From assembly GCF_003334855.1 (NCBI RefSeq), contig NZ_QOWE01000035.1:28703-92702 (forward strand): a stretch of 64,000 nucleotides of DNA. The letters run 5' to 3'. Below, piece after piece: positions 43,499 through 53,550 of this stretch. The translations under genes were made by a program, and so were the position numbers. A model generated the notes under the pieces. The model saw nothing but the letters and a program-made list of their open reading frames with translations. It did no database searches and was not told where the DNA came from. This DNA is from Larkinella punicea. Its GTDB lineage: Bacteria; Bacteroidota; Bacteroidia; Cytophagales; Spirosomataceae. Position 1 is the first letter of the stretch. Each line of letters begins with the position of its first letter.

Positions 43499-46144
43499 AT
43501 GAAACCGCCCCAACTCGCCGACCGTCTCCTCCAATTTTTCTGTTCTCCCCACCGGCTGGAGGAGGTGCAGGGCGATTTGCACGAGGAGTTTCAATACCAG
43601 CTTCGGCGGGTGGGCGAACGCCGGGCGAGAGGACGGTATTGGTGGGATGTGCTGGGATTTATTCTATCGTTTGCGCTTAAAAGAAAGTCAATTGAGTATT
43701 CAACAACGCATCTAGCAAACCCGACGATGATTCAGAATTACTTCAAAATTGCCTGGCGGAATCTCTGGCGGAAAAAGGCGTTTTCGGCCATCAACATCGT
43801 TGGTCTGGCCGTCGGTCTGGCCACCTGCCTGCTCATTGTACTGTTTGTGCAACATGAACTGAGTTACGACCGCTACAACGCGAAAGCCGACCGGATTTTT
43901 CGCATGACGATGCACATCCGCCTTGGCGGCAAGGAAATGAACATGGCGTATGCCCCCGCGCTGGCGGGGTCCGCTATGTTGCGCGATTATCCGGGCGTCG
44001 AAGCTTTCACGCGGCTGGAAAGCGAAGGGACGTTTGTGGTCAAATACGGCAACGAACGGTTTAAGGAAGAACGGGTGGTGTTTGCTGATTCCAATTTCTT
44101 CGCGGTTTTTTCGATTCCGCTGCTGAAAGGGAACGTAAAGACGGTGTTGACCGAACCCAATACCGTCGTCCTCACCGAATCGACCGCCCGGAAGTATTTT
44201 GGCGATCAGAATCCGGTGGGCAAAAGCCTGACGATGGGCACCAAGGGTCTTTTTCGGGTCACCGGGGTTTGCCGGGATGTGCCTTCCAATAGCCACTTTC
44301 ACTACGACTTCTTCGGCTCATACCGCTCGATTCGACAGGGGGAAAAGTGGCTGGCCAGCGGGTCGCATACGTACCTGTTGCTGCGGGAAGGCTATTCGGT
44401 GGCGCAACTGGCGGCCCAAAGCCCAACCATTGTTCGCAAATATATGGGGCCGGAGGTGCCGGAGTTTCTGGGCATGACCTACGACGAATACCTCCGGAAA
44501 GGCGACCGGATGGGGTTCCGGTTTCAGCCCGTCACCGACATTCACCTGGGACCCAATTGGGAAAACGAACTCGAAGCCAACAGCGATCCCAAATACGTCT
44601 ATATTTTTTCGGCCATTGCGGTTTTTATTCTGCTGCTGGCCTGCATCAATTTCATGAACCTCTCGACGGCCGGGTCGGCCAACCGGGCCAGGGAGGTCGG
44701 CATTCGCAAGGTGCTGGGTTCGGTGCAGCAGCAGTTGATTCGCCAATTCCTGTCCGAATCGGTGCTGATCACGTTTCTGGCGCTCGTGGTGGCTGGTGTT
44801 TTGGTGGTTGTTGCGCTGCCGACGTTCAATCAACTGGCTAATAAAGCGTTCGATCTGGGTACGCTGTTGAATGCCCGCATGATTGGCTATACCCTGATGG
44901 GCAGTTTGCTGGTTGGGCTGCTGGCGGGCAGCTATCCGGCTTTTTTCCTGTCGTCGTTCAACCCGGTTAGTGTGCTGAAAGGCAAACTCGTGTCCGGGGT
45001 GCGCAGCGGCTGGTTACGGAATACCCTCGTTACGGTGCAGTTCGTCGTTTCCATCGGCATGATCATCGGAACGCTGGTCGTCTATCGGCAACTGCGGTTT
45101 ATCCAGAATAAAAAAGTCGGTTTCGACAAAGAACAGGTGCTGATTCTGCACGATACGTACGTACTGGGCGATAAGCTGAAGACATTCAGAAACGAACTGG
45201 CAAAGCAATCACAAATCGTCAGTGCCAGTCTGGCGGGTTATCTGCCGGCGGGCCGTTCCAACAACGGCGTCGACGGTTTTCGGGATGTGAACGCACCCAC
45301 GGAAACGGTGCCTTTCCGGCTGAAAACCTACCGGATTGACGAGCAGTATCTGCCCACGCTGGGCATTGGGGTGGCATTGGGCCGCAACTTCTCCAAAGCG
45401 TTTTCGGGCGACAGTGCTGGAGTACTGGTGAACGAAGCCGCCGTCCGGCAGTTTGGCTGGAAAAACCCGGTTGGGCAGCGCATTACAACCGTGGGCGACG
45501 GCAGTCCGGGCGACCGGCAAACCTACACGGTGGTCGGGGTAACGAAAGATTTTCACTTCGAATCCATGCACCAGCACATTGCGCCCCTGATCATGTATTA
45601 CGGCGGAGACCAGTACCAGATGGCCTTGCGAATCCGCACCGACAACGTCCCCGCTTTGCTCAAAACGTTGGAGCAAAACTGGAAAGCCGAAACCGATACA
45701 CCTTTCTCGTATTCATTTCTGGATGAGCGGTTTAACAAGATGTACGAGTCCGAACAGCGGATTGGAGAACTGTTTGGCATTTTCGCGGGGCTGGCGGTTT
45801 TTATCGCCTGCCTGGGCCTGTTCGGGCTGGCCGCTTTTACCACCCTCCAGCGCACCAAGGAAATCGGCGTTCGCAAGGTGCTGGGTGCATCCATTGCCAG
45901 CATCGTGGTACTGCTTTCCAAAGACTTTCTGCGGTTGGTGTTCGTCGCCATCCTGATTGCCACACCCCTTGGCTGGTATGCGATGAATGAGTGGCTGGCG
46001 GATTTTGCCTATCGGATCGATCTGGAATGGTGGGTTTTCGGGCTGGCCGGTTTGCTGGCTGCGGCCGTTGCGCTGCTCACGGTCAGTTTCCAGAGCATCA
46101 AAGCGGCCTTGGTAAATCCGGTGAAGAGTTTGAAAAGCGAATAA
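43499..46144 (+). CDS. Prefixed FtsX-like orphan permease (group C core), 881 aa
   Basis: Prefix residues 1-60 (PPQLADRLLQFFCSPHRLEE, VQGDLHEEFQYQ, RRARGRYWWDVLGF) differ from that at 38038 by only two bases over 72 bp, yet the core is of group C. It opens MIQNYFKIAWRNLWRKKAFS, with PCD1 APALAGSAMLRDYPGVEAFT and VVFADSNFFAVFSIPLLKGN. First coupling NRAREVGIRKVLGSVQ (about 394), second QRTKEIGVRKVLGA (about 783), LLSKDFLRLV; tail NPVKSLKSE. PCD1 contains a longer loop (KYMGPEVPEFLGMTYDEYLR) near residue 320. Longest gene of the prefixed group. No own promoter motif seen, so it may be part of a long padR-led transcript interrupted by palindromes. Confidence 0.93.
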   Translation: MKPPQLADRLLQFFCSPHRLEEVQGDLHEEFQYQLRRVGERRARGRYWWDVLGFILSFALKRKSIEYSTTHLANPTMIQNYFKIAWRNLWRKKAFSAINIVGLAVGLATCLLIVLFVQHELSYDRYNAKADRIFRMTMHIRLGGKEMNMAYAPALAGSAMLRDYPGVEAFTRLESEGTFVVKYGNERFKEERVVFADSNFFAVFSIPLLKGNVKTVLTEPNTVVLTESTARKYFGDQNPVGKSLTMGTKGLFRVTGVCRDVPSNSHFHYDFFGSYRSIRQGEKWLASGSHTYLLLREGYSVAQLAAQSPTIVRKYMGPEVPEFLGMTYDEYLRKGDRMGFRFQPVTDIHLGPNWENELEANSDPKYVYIFSAIAVFILLLACINFMNLSTAGSANRAREVGIRKVLGSVQQQLIRQFLSESVLITFLALVVAGVLVVVALPTFNQLANKAFDLGTLLNARMIGYTLMGSLLVGLLAGSYPAFFLSSFNPVSVLKGKLVSGVRSGWLRNTLVTVQFVVSIGMIIGTLVVYRQLRFIQNKKVGFDKEQVLILHDTYVLGDKLKTFRNELAKQSQIVSASLAGYLPAGRSNNGVDGFRDVNAPTETVPFRLKTYRIDEQYLPTLGIGVALGRNFSKAFSGDSAGVLVNEAAVRQFGWKNPVGQRITTVGDGSPGDRQTYTVVGVTKDFHFESMHQHIAPLIMYYGGDQYQMALRIRTDNVPALLKTLEQNWKAETDTPFSYSFLDERFNKMYESEQRIGELFGIFAGLAVFIACLGLFGLAAFTTLQRTKEIGVRKVLGASIASIVVLLSKDFLRLVFVAILIATPLGWYAMNEWLADFAYRIDLEWWVFGLAGLLAAAVALLTVSFQSIKAALVNPVKSLKSE

Positions 46145-46159
46145 CGAAGAGGTGATGGC

Positions 46160-46240
46160 AACACGGATTGAGCGGATTGAACAGATTTGCACCGATTAAA
46201 ATCCGTTTTGATCCGTCCGAATCCGTTTCATCCGCGTTCC
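46160..46240. repeat. Degenerate inverted repeat of ATCCGT words
   Basis: AACACGGATTGAGCGGATTG (46160-46179) partly pairs with the right part ending ATCCGCGTTC near 46239. Same word family as the palindrome at 524-589. Confidence 0.45.
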
Positions 46241-46259
46241 TATCAACTTTAAAAAAACG

Positions 46260-48866
46260 ATGAATCCCCCAAAACTCGCCGACCAGCTTCTCAAATTCTT
46301 CTGCTCTCCCCACCACCTGGAGGAGATTCAGGGCGATTTGCAGGAGGAGTTTGCGTATCAGGTGAAACGCATCGGCGAACGGCGAGCCCGGTGGCGGTAT
46401 TGGTGGGATGTGCTGGGATTTGTGCTATCGTTTGCGAGTAAAAGAATGTCAAAAGAAAATTCAACAACGCATCGAACGAACCCGATTATGTTCCGGAATC
46501 ATTTCAAAATTGCCTGGCGAAATTTGACGAAAGACCGTCAGTTTACGGCGCTTAATCTGGTCGGTTTATCCACCGGTTTAGCCTGTACATTGCTGATTTA
46601 TTTGTGGGTAAAGGATGAATTACGCATGGATAAATACAACGAAAAAGATGAGCAGCTTTTTCAGGTCATGGCCAATCATTTTCACGAAGATGACGTGAAC
46701 ACCATCAACCATACGCCCGGTTTGCTGGCGGATGCGCTGGCGGCCGAAATGCCCGAAGTGGAGCATGCGGTAACCGTCGTTCCGGCGTCCTGGTTTTCCA
46801 GTAAAGGGATCATTTCTGTGGGCGAAACCCGGCTAAAAGCGGGTGGGCAGTTTGTTGGGAAGGATTATTTTAATGTCTTTACCTGTCCGTTTCTTCAGGG
46901 AGATAAAAACAGCATTTTTTCGGATAACAATACCGTTGCACTTTCCGAGGAACTGGCTATAAAACTGTTTGGTACTACGAAAGATGTGCTTGGCAAGGCC
47001 GTCAAATGGGATCACGAGGAATTCAGCGGAACCTACCGCGTGGGTGGTGTTTTCGCCAACAGCCCGGCCAACTCGACCGAACCGTTTGATATACTGTTCA
47101 ACTTCAACGTGTTCGTGGTCAAACGCCCCGGCATGGAATCCTGGGGAAATAGTGATCCCAGCACGTTCCTGATCGTCAGAAAAGGCACGGATCTGGATCG
47201 GTTCAATGCCAAAATCAGGAATTATTTACAATCTAAAGATAAAAAACAGACGGCTCAGTTATTCACCATTCAGTATTCCGATAAATACCTCCACGGGCAG
47301 TTTGAAAATGGCAAACAAGCTGGCGGACGGATTACCTATGTGAAGCTGTTTTCGATCATCGCGGTCTTCATTCTGCTCATTGCCTGCATCAATTTTATGA
47401 ATTTGTCGACGGCAAAAGCGTCGGGGCGAATCAAAGAAGTAGGCATCAAAAAAGTGGTGGGTGCCCTGCGCAGTTCGCTGGTTTTTCAATACCTGGGCGA
47501 ATCCCTTTTAATGGCTTTTTTGTCGCTGGTCGTAGCGATTTTTCTCCTGATTCTGTTGCTTCCACAATTCAATTTCATTACCGGCAAAAACATCCGTCTG
47601 GAGTTTGACGGCACGATGCTTCTGTCGATTGTTGGCATTACCGTATTGACCGGTTTAATCGCGGGGAGTTACCCAGCTTTGTATCTTTCCGGTTTCAATC
47701 CGACGGCGGTTCTGAAAGGCAAACTCAAAACATCGGTCGGCGAGTTGCTGGTCAGAAAAGGCCTGGTGGTTTTTCAATTCACGGTTTCGATTCTGTTTAT
47801 CGTCTCGGTTCTGGTGGTGTATCGGCAGATCGACTACATCCAGACCAAAAATCTGGGCTATAACCGGGAAAACATCATTCATTTCGAAATTCCGCTGGAA
47901 ATGGATTCCGTCAAGCTGAAATCGGCAGAGGGCTTTCTGGCGGAAATCAAAACGATTCCGGGCGTGGTCAACGCGTCGAGTTATTACCACAACCTGACCG
48001 GCGACCACGGGGCGATTTCCGGTTTTCAATGGCCGGGAAAACCACGGGGTAAAGACATCGAGTTTTCCAATCTGGAAGTGGGTTATAACTTCATCGAAAC
48101 CCTCGGCATGGAACTGAAAGATGGGCGCGGTTTTTCCAATAATCCGGGTTCGTACAATGAAATTATTTTCAACGAAGCGGCCATTAAAAGCATGGGATTA
48201 AAAGATCCGATTGGCAAAATCGTCAAATTTTGGGATCGGGAGCGGCAGATTGTGGGCGTGGTCAAAAATTTCAACTTCGAATCGCTGTACGAAACCGTGA
48301 AACCGTGCTTTTTCCAGGTCTATCCGGTCATGCCCAACATCATGGTGAAGATGCAGGGCGGCACGGAACAACAGACGATTGCGCGCATTCAGAAGGTATT
48401 CGAAGCCCATCACCAGGGACTCGTTTTTGACTACCAGTTTCTGGACGAAAACTACCAGACGCTTTATGCCGCCGAGCGCCGGATCGGCGTCCTGTCACGG
48501 TATTTTGCCGGACTCACCATCCTCATTTCCTGTCTGGGTCTGTTCGGCCTGGCGGCTTTTACGGCCCAACGGCGGCAGAAGGAAATCGGCATTCGGAAAG
48601 TGGTGGGCGCCACGGTGGGCAACGTTGCCCTGATGTTGTCGATGGATTTCCTGAAGCTGTTGCTGATTGCGCTGGTGATCGCTTTTCCGGTCATCGGCTG
48701 GGCACTCAATCAATGGCTACACAACTTTGCTTACCATGTCGATTTGGAGCTGGGGGTATTCATCATCGCCGGATTGTCGATTATAGTAATTACTTTATTA
48801 ACAGTCGGTTATCAGGCCGTGAAAGCGGCTTTAATGAATCCGGTGAAGAGTCTGAGAAGCGAATGA
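46260..48866 (+). CDS. Prefixed FtsX-like orphan permease (group A core), 868 aa
   Basis: Prefix: PPKLADQLLKFFCSPHHLEE then IQGDLQEEFAYQVKRIGERR. Its DNA (46265-46376) matches 48989-49100 at 111 of 112 bases. The core opens MFRNHFKIAWRNLTKDRQFT, with TM1 GLSTGLACTLLIYLWVKDEL; PCD1 TPGLLADALAAEMPEVEHAV and NVFTCPFLQGDKNSIF. First coupling GRIKEVGIKKVVGA (about 388; Lys where almost all have Arg), second RRQKEIGIRKVVGA (about 770), then LMLSMDFLKLLLIA (SMDF for SKDF); tail NPVKSLRSE. This gene is richer in AT than its neighbours in the core, suggesting a separate history from its prefix. Confidence 0.93.
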   Translation: MNPPKLADQLLKFFCSPHHLEEIQGDLQEEFAYQVKRIGERRARWRYWWDVLGFVLSFASKRMSKENSTTHRTNPIMFRNHFKIAWRNLTKDRQFTALNLVGLSTGLACTLLIYLWVKDELRMDKYNEKDEQLFQVMANHFHEDDVNTINHTPGLLADALAAEMPEVEHAVTVVPASWFSSKGIISVGETRLKAGGQFVGKDYFNVFTCPFLQGDKNSIFSDNNTVALSEELAIKLFGTTKDVLGKAVKWDHEEFSGTYRVGGVFANSPANSTEPFDILFNFNVFVVKRPGMESWGNSDPSTFLIVRKGTDLDRFNAKIRNYLQSKDKKQTAQLFTIQYSDKYLHGQFENGKQAGGRITYVKLFSIIAVFILLIACINFMNLSTAKASGRIKEVGIKKVVGALRSSLVFQYLGESLLMAFLSLVVAIFLLILLLPQFNFITGKNIRLEFDGTMLLSIVGITVLTGLIAGSYPALYLSGFNPTAVLKGKLKTSVGELLVRKGLVVFQFTVSILFIVSVLVVYRQIDYIQTKNLGYNRENIIHFEIPLEMDSVKLKSAEGFLAEIKTIPGVVNASSYYHNLTGDHGAISGFQWPGKPRGKDIEFSNLEVGYNFIETLGMELKDGRGFSNNPGSYNEIIFNEAAIKSMGLKDPIGKIVKFWDRERQIVGVVKNFNFESLYETVKPCFFQVYPVMPNIMVKMQGGTEQQTIARIQKVFEAHHQGLVFDYQFLDENYQTLYAAERRIGVLSRYFAGLTILISCLGLFGLAAFTAQRRQKEIGIRKVVGATVGNVALMLSMDFLKLLLIALVIAFPVIGWALNQWLHNFAYHVDLELGVFIIAGLSIIVITLLTVGYQAVKAALMNPVKSLRSE

Positions 48867-48872
48867 AAAGAA

Positions 48873-48966
48873 TTTTAAATAATAAATTTCAAATGATGAA
48901 TGTCAAAGTAGGTAGGCTGTGATCATCCTTTTATATTCAATATTCATCATTTAACATTTTAAATTA
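48873..48966. repeat. Imperfect AT-rich inverted repeat
   Basis: TTTTAAATAATAAATTTC and AAATGATGAATG (about 48873-48902) pair imperfectly with ATTCATCATTTAAC and ATTTTAAATT (about 48941-48965). Related to the repeat at 40694. Confidence 0.45.
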
Positions 48967-48977
48967 AAAAGTTTGAA

Positions 48978-51617
48978 GTGATACCTGCTCCCCCAAAACT
49001 CGCCGACCAGCTTCTCAAATTTTTCTGCTCTCCCCACCACCTGGAGGAGATTCAGGGCGATTTGCAGGAGGAGTTTGCGTATCAGGTGAAACGCATCGGC
49101 CAACGGCGGGCAAGAGGACGGTATTGGTGGGATGTGCTGGGGTTTGTCATCCAGTTTGCCCTAAAAAGAAAATCGAGCGACGATTCAACAACCTCATTAA
49201 CGAACCCGATGATGATCCGGAATTACTTCAAAATCGCCTGGCGAAACCTGCTTCGCTATCGGCTGAACAGCACGCTTACCATCACTGGACTGGCACTGGG
49301 GCTGGCGTGCGGTTTGCTCATTATTCTCCACGTCAAGGAGGAACTGAGCTACGACAAAGGTTTTACGAAAGCCGACCGGATTTTCCGGATTACCACGGAG
49401 AATATCGGTGAGAAAAGCCGGATCTGGGCCGCTACATCGCCCATCATCGGGGTGGAAATGAAGCAGCAAATTCCCGCTATTCAGACCCTGGCGCGGTTCC
49501 ACCGTCACTATCCGGATCGGGTATTCAGTTACGCACCGTCGGGCGGTGAACTTCGGCAGTTTGAAGAGAAACGCGGTTTTTATGCCGACTCGACGGTGGT
49601 CGAGGTGTTTGACCTGGCGTTTGCCAAAGGAGATCCGCAAACGGCTTTGAAACAGGTCGATGCGATTGTGCTGACCGAAGCAACGGCCAAAAAATACTTC
49701 GGCGACGACGAACCGCTGGGCAAAGTGATTCAGGATAATCTGGACAAACGCCCGTTGACCGTGACGGGGGTGATCAGCGACTTTTCGTTTCCGACCCACC
49801 TGCAATTCGACTACCTGATTTCCATGTCCACTTACTATAGCTTTGCCGATAAAGGATCGCTGGAAAACCGGAGCTGGTCGGGATTTTATAACTACGTATT
49901 GCTGAACCGCAATGCCTCGCTGTCGGAAGTGGAAGCGCGGATACCGGCGTTTATGGTGAAATTCTATGAGGTAGCGGGCGAAACCCGGAAAGACATTCTG
50001 ACGACCCGGAAGACGCACCTTCAGCCCATTACGGACATTCACCTGCGTTCGAAGCTGGAAAAGGAAATGGGACCCAACAGCGACATTCTGTACGTGTATG
50101 TGTTTGCGGTGGCGGCTCTGTTTATTTTGCTGGTGGCGTCGGTCAACTTCATCAACATGGCAACGGCGCAGGCCTTTAACCGGATGAAGGAAGTCGGTGT
50201 ACGGAAAGTGCTGGGCGCGCGAAAAGGACAATTGGTGAAACAGTTTCTGGGCGAATCGTTCCTGCTGACGCTGACGGCTGCGGTTCTGGCACTCCTGCTG
50301 TTCCGGCTGGCGATTCCGTTTTACAACACGCTCACGGCTAAAAACCTTCAGTTTGGGCAGTTGTTCAACCCGGCAAACGTCGTTATTATGCTGCTGCTGG
50401 CCGGATTGATCAGCCTGGTTGCCGGCCTGTATCCCGCGTGGTTCATCTCAAGTTTCGAGCCGGTTACGTCCCTGAAAGGCAAGAAAAGTACGGTTTCGTC
50501 GGTGACGCTGGTGCGCAAAGGGTTGATCGTCTTTCAGTTTGCCGTTTCGGTATTCATGATTTTTAGTACCATCGTGGTGTACCGGCAAATGCAGTTTTTC
50601 CAGAACAAGAAGCTGGGCTTCGATCAGGAACAGGTCGTAGCCGTAAAACTTTATGGACAGGAAATGCACGAAAAAGTGTCTACAATTCAAAATGAGTTGC
50701 GACAAAACTCGGCCATCACAGATGTCGCCCTGATTTCGGTTCTGCCCGGCGACCGGTTTAGTACCGATATGCTCACCCCGCTAGCAAAAGCCGACGATGC
50801 CAGTCAGATGCGGTTTATGTGGGCCGACGAACACATGCTTCCGGTGCTGAAAATCGGACTGAAAACCGGTAGCAATTTCGGGCGGCAAACCGGAAGTGCT
50901 CACTTCCCTTATATTCTGAACGAAGCGGCTGTGAAAGCGCTTAAATTACAGTCGCCGATTGGGCAGAAAATGGTTTCACTGGGAGATACAGGCGAGATTG
51001 TGGGCGTTGTCAATGATTTTCATTTTGCTTCCCTGCATAGCGCCGTCGAACCGCTGGTGATTGTTCAGCATCCTGGTCAGGCCAACTACTTTTTACTGAA
51101 AATAAAAGGTGACAAATTGCCCGAAACGGTCCAGTTTGCGCAAGCGACCCTGGCTCGTTTATCGCCCAAAAGCCTGTTTAGCTACACTTTTCTGGACGAA
51201 AAACTGGCCCGGCTTTATGATTCAGAACAGCGCGTGGGCCATGTGCTGACGGTTTTTGCGGTTTTTGCGATTTTTATTTCCTGTCTGGGCCTGTTTGGTT
51301 TATCGGCCTACGCGGCTCAACTGCGCATCAAAGAAGTCGGGATTCGCAAGGTATTGGGCGCAACGGTTTCGGGCGTGGTTCTTCTGCTGTCCAAAGACTT
51401 TCTCCGCCTGGTGATCATCGCAACGTTGCTGGCTTCACCGCTGGCTTGGTGGGCGATGAGCCGGTGGCTGGAAGGATTTGCCTACTCGATTGCTATGGAA
51501 TGGTGGATGCTCGTTTTGACGGCTGGTTTGGCGGTTTCAGTGGCCGTGCTAACGATCAGTTTCCAGAGCATCAAAGCCGCTTTGATGAATCCGGTGAAGT
51601 CATTGCGAAGCGAATGA
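48978..51617 (+). CDS. Prefixed FtsX-like orphan permease (group C core), 879 aa
   Basis: GTG start at 48978 (MIPAPPKLADQLLKFF), chosen because it directly precedes the prefix and no ATG is nearby. The prefix is almost the same as at 46260, but the core is group C. It opens MIRNYFKIAWRNLLRYRLNS, TM1 GLALGLACGLLIILHVKEEL, PCD1 TSPIIGVEMKQQIPAIQTLA and FYADSTVVEVFDLAFAKGDP. First coupling NRMKEVGVRKVLGARK (about 400), second LRIKEVGIRKVLGA (about 781) with LLSKDFLRLV; tail NPVKSLRSE. TM2 has NFINMATAQAFN rather than NFMNLATA. Last of the five contiguous prefixed permeases; followed by a 23-bp perfect palindrome and then the pseudogene. Confidence 0.93.
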   Translation: MIPAPPKLADQLLKFFCSPHHLEEIQGDLQEEFAYQVKRIGQRRARGRYWWDVLGFVIQFALKRKSSDDSTTSLTNPMMIRNYFKIAWRNLLRYRLNSTLTITGLALGLACGLLIILHVKEELSYDKGFTKADRIFRITTENIGEKSRIWAATSPIIGVEMKQQIPAIQTLARFHRHYPDRVFSYAPSGGELRQFEEKRGFYADSTVVEVFDLAFAKGDPQTALKQVDAIVLTEATAKKYFGDDEPLGKVIQDNLDKRPLTVTGVISDFSFPTHLQFDYLISMSTYYSFADKGSLENRSWSGFYNYVLLNRNASLSEVEARIPAFMVKFYEVAGETRKDILTTRKTHLQPITDIHLRSKLEKEMGPNSDILYVYVFAVAALFILLVASVNFINMATAQAFNRMKEVGVRKVLGARKGQLVKQFLGESFLLTLTAAVLALLLFRLAIPFYNTLTAKNLQFGQLFNPANVVIMLLLAGLISLVAGLYPAWFISSFEPVTSLKGKKSTVSSVTLVRKGLIVFQFAVSVFMIFSTIVVYRQMQFFQNKKLGFDQEQVVAVKLYGQEMHEKVSTIQNELRQNSAITDVALISVLPGDRFSTDMLTPLAKADDASQMRFMWADEHMLPVLKIGLKTGSNFGRQTGSAHFPYILNEAAVKALKLQSPIGQKMVSLGDTGEIVGVVNDFHFASLHSAVEPLVIVQHPGQANYFLLKIKGDKLPETVQFAQATLARLSPKSLFSYTFLDEKLARLYDSEQRVGHVLTVFAVFAIFISCLGLFGLSAYAAQLRIKEVGIRKVLGATVSGVVLLLSKDFLRLVIIATLLASPLAWWAMSRWLEGFAYSIAMEWWMLVLTAGLAVSVAVLTISFQSIKAALMNPVKSLRSE

Positions 51618-51624
51618 AAAATGA

Positions 51625-51696
51625 AATATTGAACACTGAATAACGAAGTAATCCCGCTGGCGACCTTTCATTATTCGTTATTCAGTGTTCAATATT
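51625..51696. terminator. Perfect 23-bp inverted repeat (AACACTGAATAACGAA family)
   Basis: Arms 51625-51647 and 51674-51696 match fully. Same word family as the repeats at 61028-61180. Confidence 0.65.
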
Positions 51697-51745
51697 CAAT
51701 ATTCGTTTTTGACCCCTTCAATAATTGTCCTAACCGTTCTGCCTT

Positions 51746-53491
51746 ATGATTCGAAATTACCTGAAAATCGCTGTTCGAAACCTGGTTAACAACAAGGGAT
51801 ATTCCGTCATCAACATTGGCGGACTGGCGGTGGGAATGGCCATTGCCATGCTGATTGGGTTGTGGATGCATGACGAACTGTCGTTCAATACATCCCATAA
51901 AAACTACAACCGGATTGCGCAGGTCATGCACCAGTAGACTCTCAACAGTGAGGTGAAAACCGGGCAGGGCGTTCCGATTCCGCTGGCTGCTGCCCTGCGT
52001 ACCCACTACGGAAGTGAATTTAAGCACATTCTGTTATCGTCGTGGACCACCCGGCATGTTCTGACGTTTGGCGATGCCAAATTCACCAAAACCGGTAATT
52101 TCATGTCGCCGGAAGCGCCGGAAGTGTTGTCGTTAAAAATGCTGAAAGGTACGCAGGCGGGTTTGAAAGAACCGGCTTCCATTCTGCTGTCTGAATCGAC
52201 CGCCAAAGCGCTTTTCGGCGATGGAGATCCGATGAATAAACTGGTGAAAATCGACAATAAACTGGACGTAAAAGTCACCGGAGTTTAGAAGATTTGCCGG
52301 ACAATACCGACTTTCAGCCACTGCGGTTTGTGGCTCCCTGGGATTTATAAGTAGCCTCGACGGATTGGGTAAAAGCCGCGCAGGATCAGCATGAATGGGG
52401 CAATAACTCGTTTCAGATTTTCGTCCAGCTTGCCGACAAGGCCGATCTGGCCCGTGTTTCCGGGAAAATAAAAACGATTAAAACCGATCTGGGCGACAAG
52501 GAAGATCTGAAGTTCAAACCCGAAATTTTCCTGCATCCCATGAGCCGCTGGCATCTGTATTCAGAATGGATCAACGGCGTTAGTGCGGGTGGTCGCATTC
52601 AGTTTGTCTGGCTTTGACGTCTGGTCGAACAATACCGGTTTTACCTGGGCCGGTAAAAGCCCTGGTTTGCAGGCCGATTTTGCAACCGTTGGCGTCTCCC
52701 ACGACTTCGGAAAAACGGTTGGCTGGCAGTTTGTCGACGGACGGGATTTTTCCCGGGCCTTCGCCAGCGATTCGTCCGGATTTGTACTGAACGAAACGGC
52801 CGCCCGGTTTATGGGACTGAAACACCCGGTTGGCGAAACCGTTCAATGGAACGACCGGCGTTTTAAAGTCATCGGGGTGGTGAAAGATATGCTCATGTCG
52901 TCGCCCTACGAACCGGTCAAACAAACGATCTATTTTATCCCCAGACGGGCCGGTAATTTTGTGACGATCCGCATCAATCCCGGTTCCAGTGCGAATGCGG
53001 CTCTGACAGCGATTGAAGCGGTCGTTAAAAAATACAGCCCCACGGCGCCTTTTAACTATGATTTTGTCGATGCCGAGTTTGCACTCAAGTTTGCTGCCGA
53101 AGAGCGCATTGGGAAACTGGCTTCTTTTATTACCGCGCTGGCTATTTTTATTTCCTGTCTGGGTCTGTTTGGGTTGGCGTCTTTTATCGCCGAACAACGA
53201 ACCAAAGAAATCGGTATTCGCAAGGTTTTGGGCGCGTCGGTCGCGAATCTCTGGGGATTATTATCAAAAGATTTTGTCGTATTGGTCATCATCTCCGGCC
53301 TGATTTCGGCGCCCATCGCGTACTATTTTCTGGACGAGTGGTTGCAGAAATACGAATACCGGACGGAGCTATCCGGGTGGATATTTATCGCTGCCGGTTT
53401 GGGCGCGTTGGGGCTTACGGTATTGAAGGTCAGTTATCAGGCGATTAAAGCGGCTTTGATGAATCCGGTTGCCTCACTGCGTTCCGAATGA
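51746..53491 (+). pseudogene. Decayed FtsX-like permease (group A) with stops, frameshift and internal deletion
   Basis: Starts as a normal unprefixed permease (MIRNYLKIAVRNLVNNKGYS, TM1 GLAVGMAIAMLIGLWMHDEL) but has four separate lesions. An in-frame TAG lies at 51935-51937. A one-base loss near 52284-52287 turns VTGVLEDLPDN into VTGV-stop. A TAA in the shifted frame is at 52348-52350. After GGRIQFVWL at about 52613 the sequence jumps to SGFDVWSNNTGFTWAGK, so TM2-TM5 and the first coupling segment (roughly 550-600 bp) are missing. The 3' part (52583-53491) is open and still encodes PCD2, the second coupling QRTKEIGIRKVLGA with LWGLLSKDFVVLV, and the tail NPVASLRSE. Closest intact relative here: the permease at 16492. 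It cannot make a complete permease. Confidence 0.92.
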
Positions 53492-53492
53492 G

Positions 53493-53550
53493 TAGTTAAG
53501 AGTTAAGAATAAAGAGTTAAAGAGGCAGAGCAACTCTTAACTCTTAACTA
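53493..53550. terminator. Inverted repeat after the pseudogene
   Basis: TAGTTAAGAGTTAAG (53493-53507) pairs perfectly with CTTAACTCTTAACTA (53536-53550). It ends in the stop codon of the convergent Uma2-like gene. Confidence 0.55.

Noticed and set aside
52583..53491. Independent 302-aa gene
   Set aside because: It is the in-frame 3' remnant of the decayed permease; its first ten codons are out-of-frame sequence before the deletion joint.
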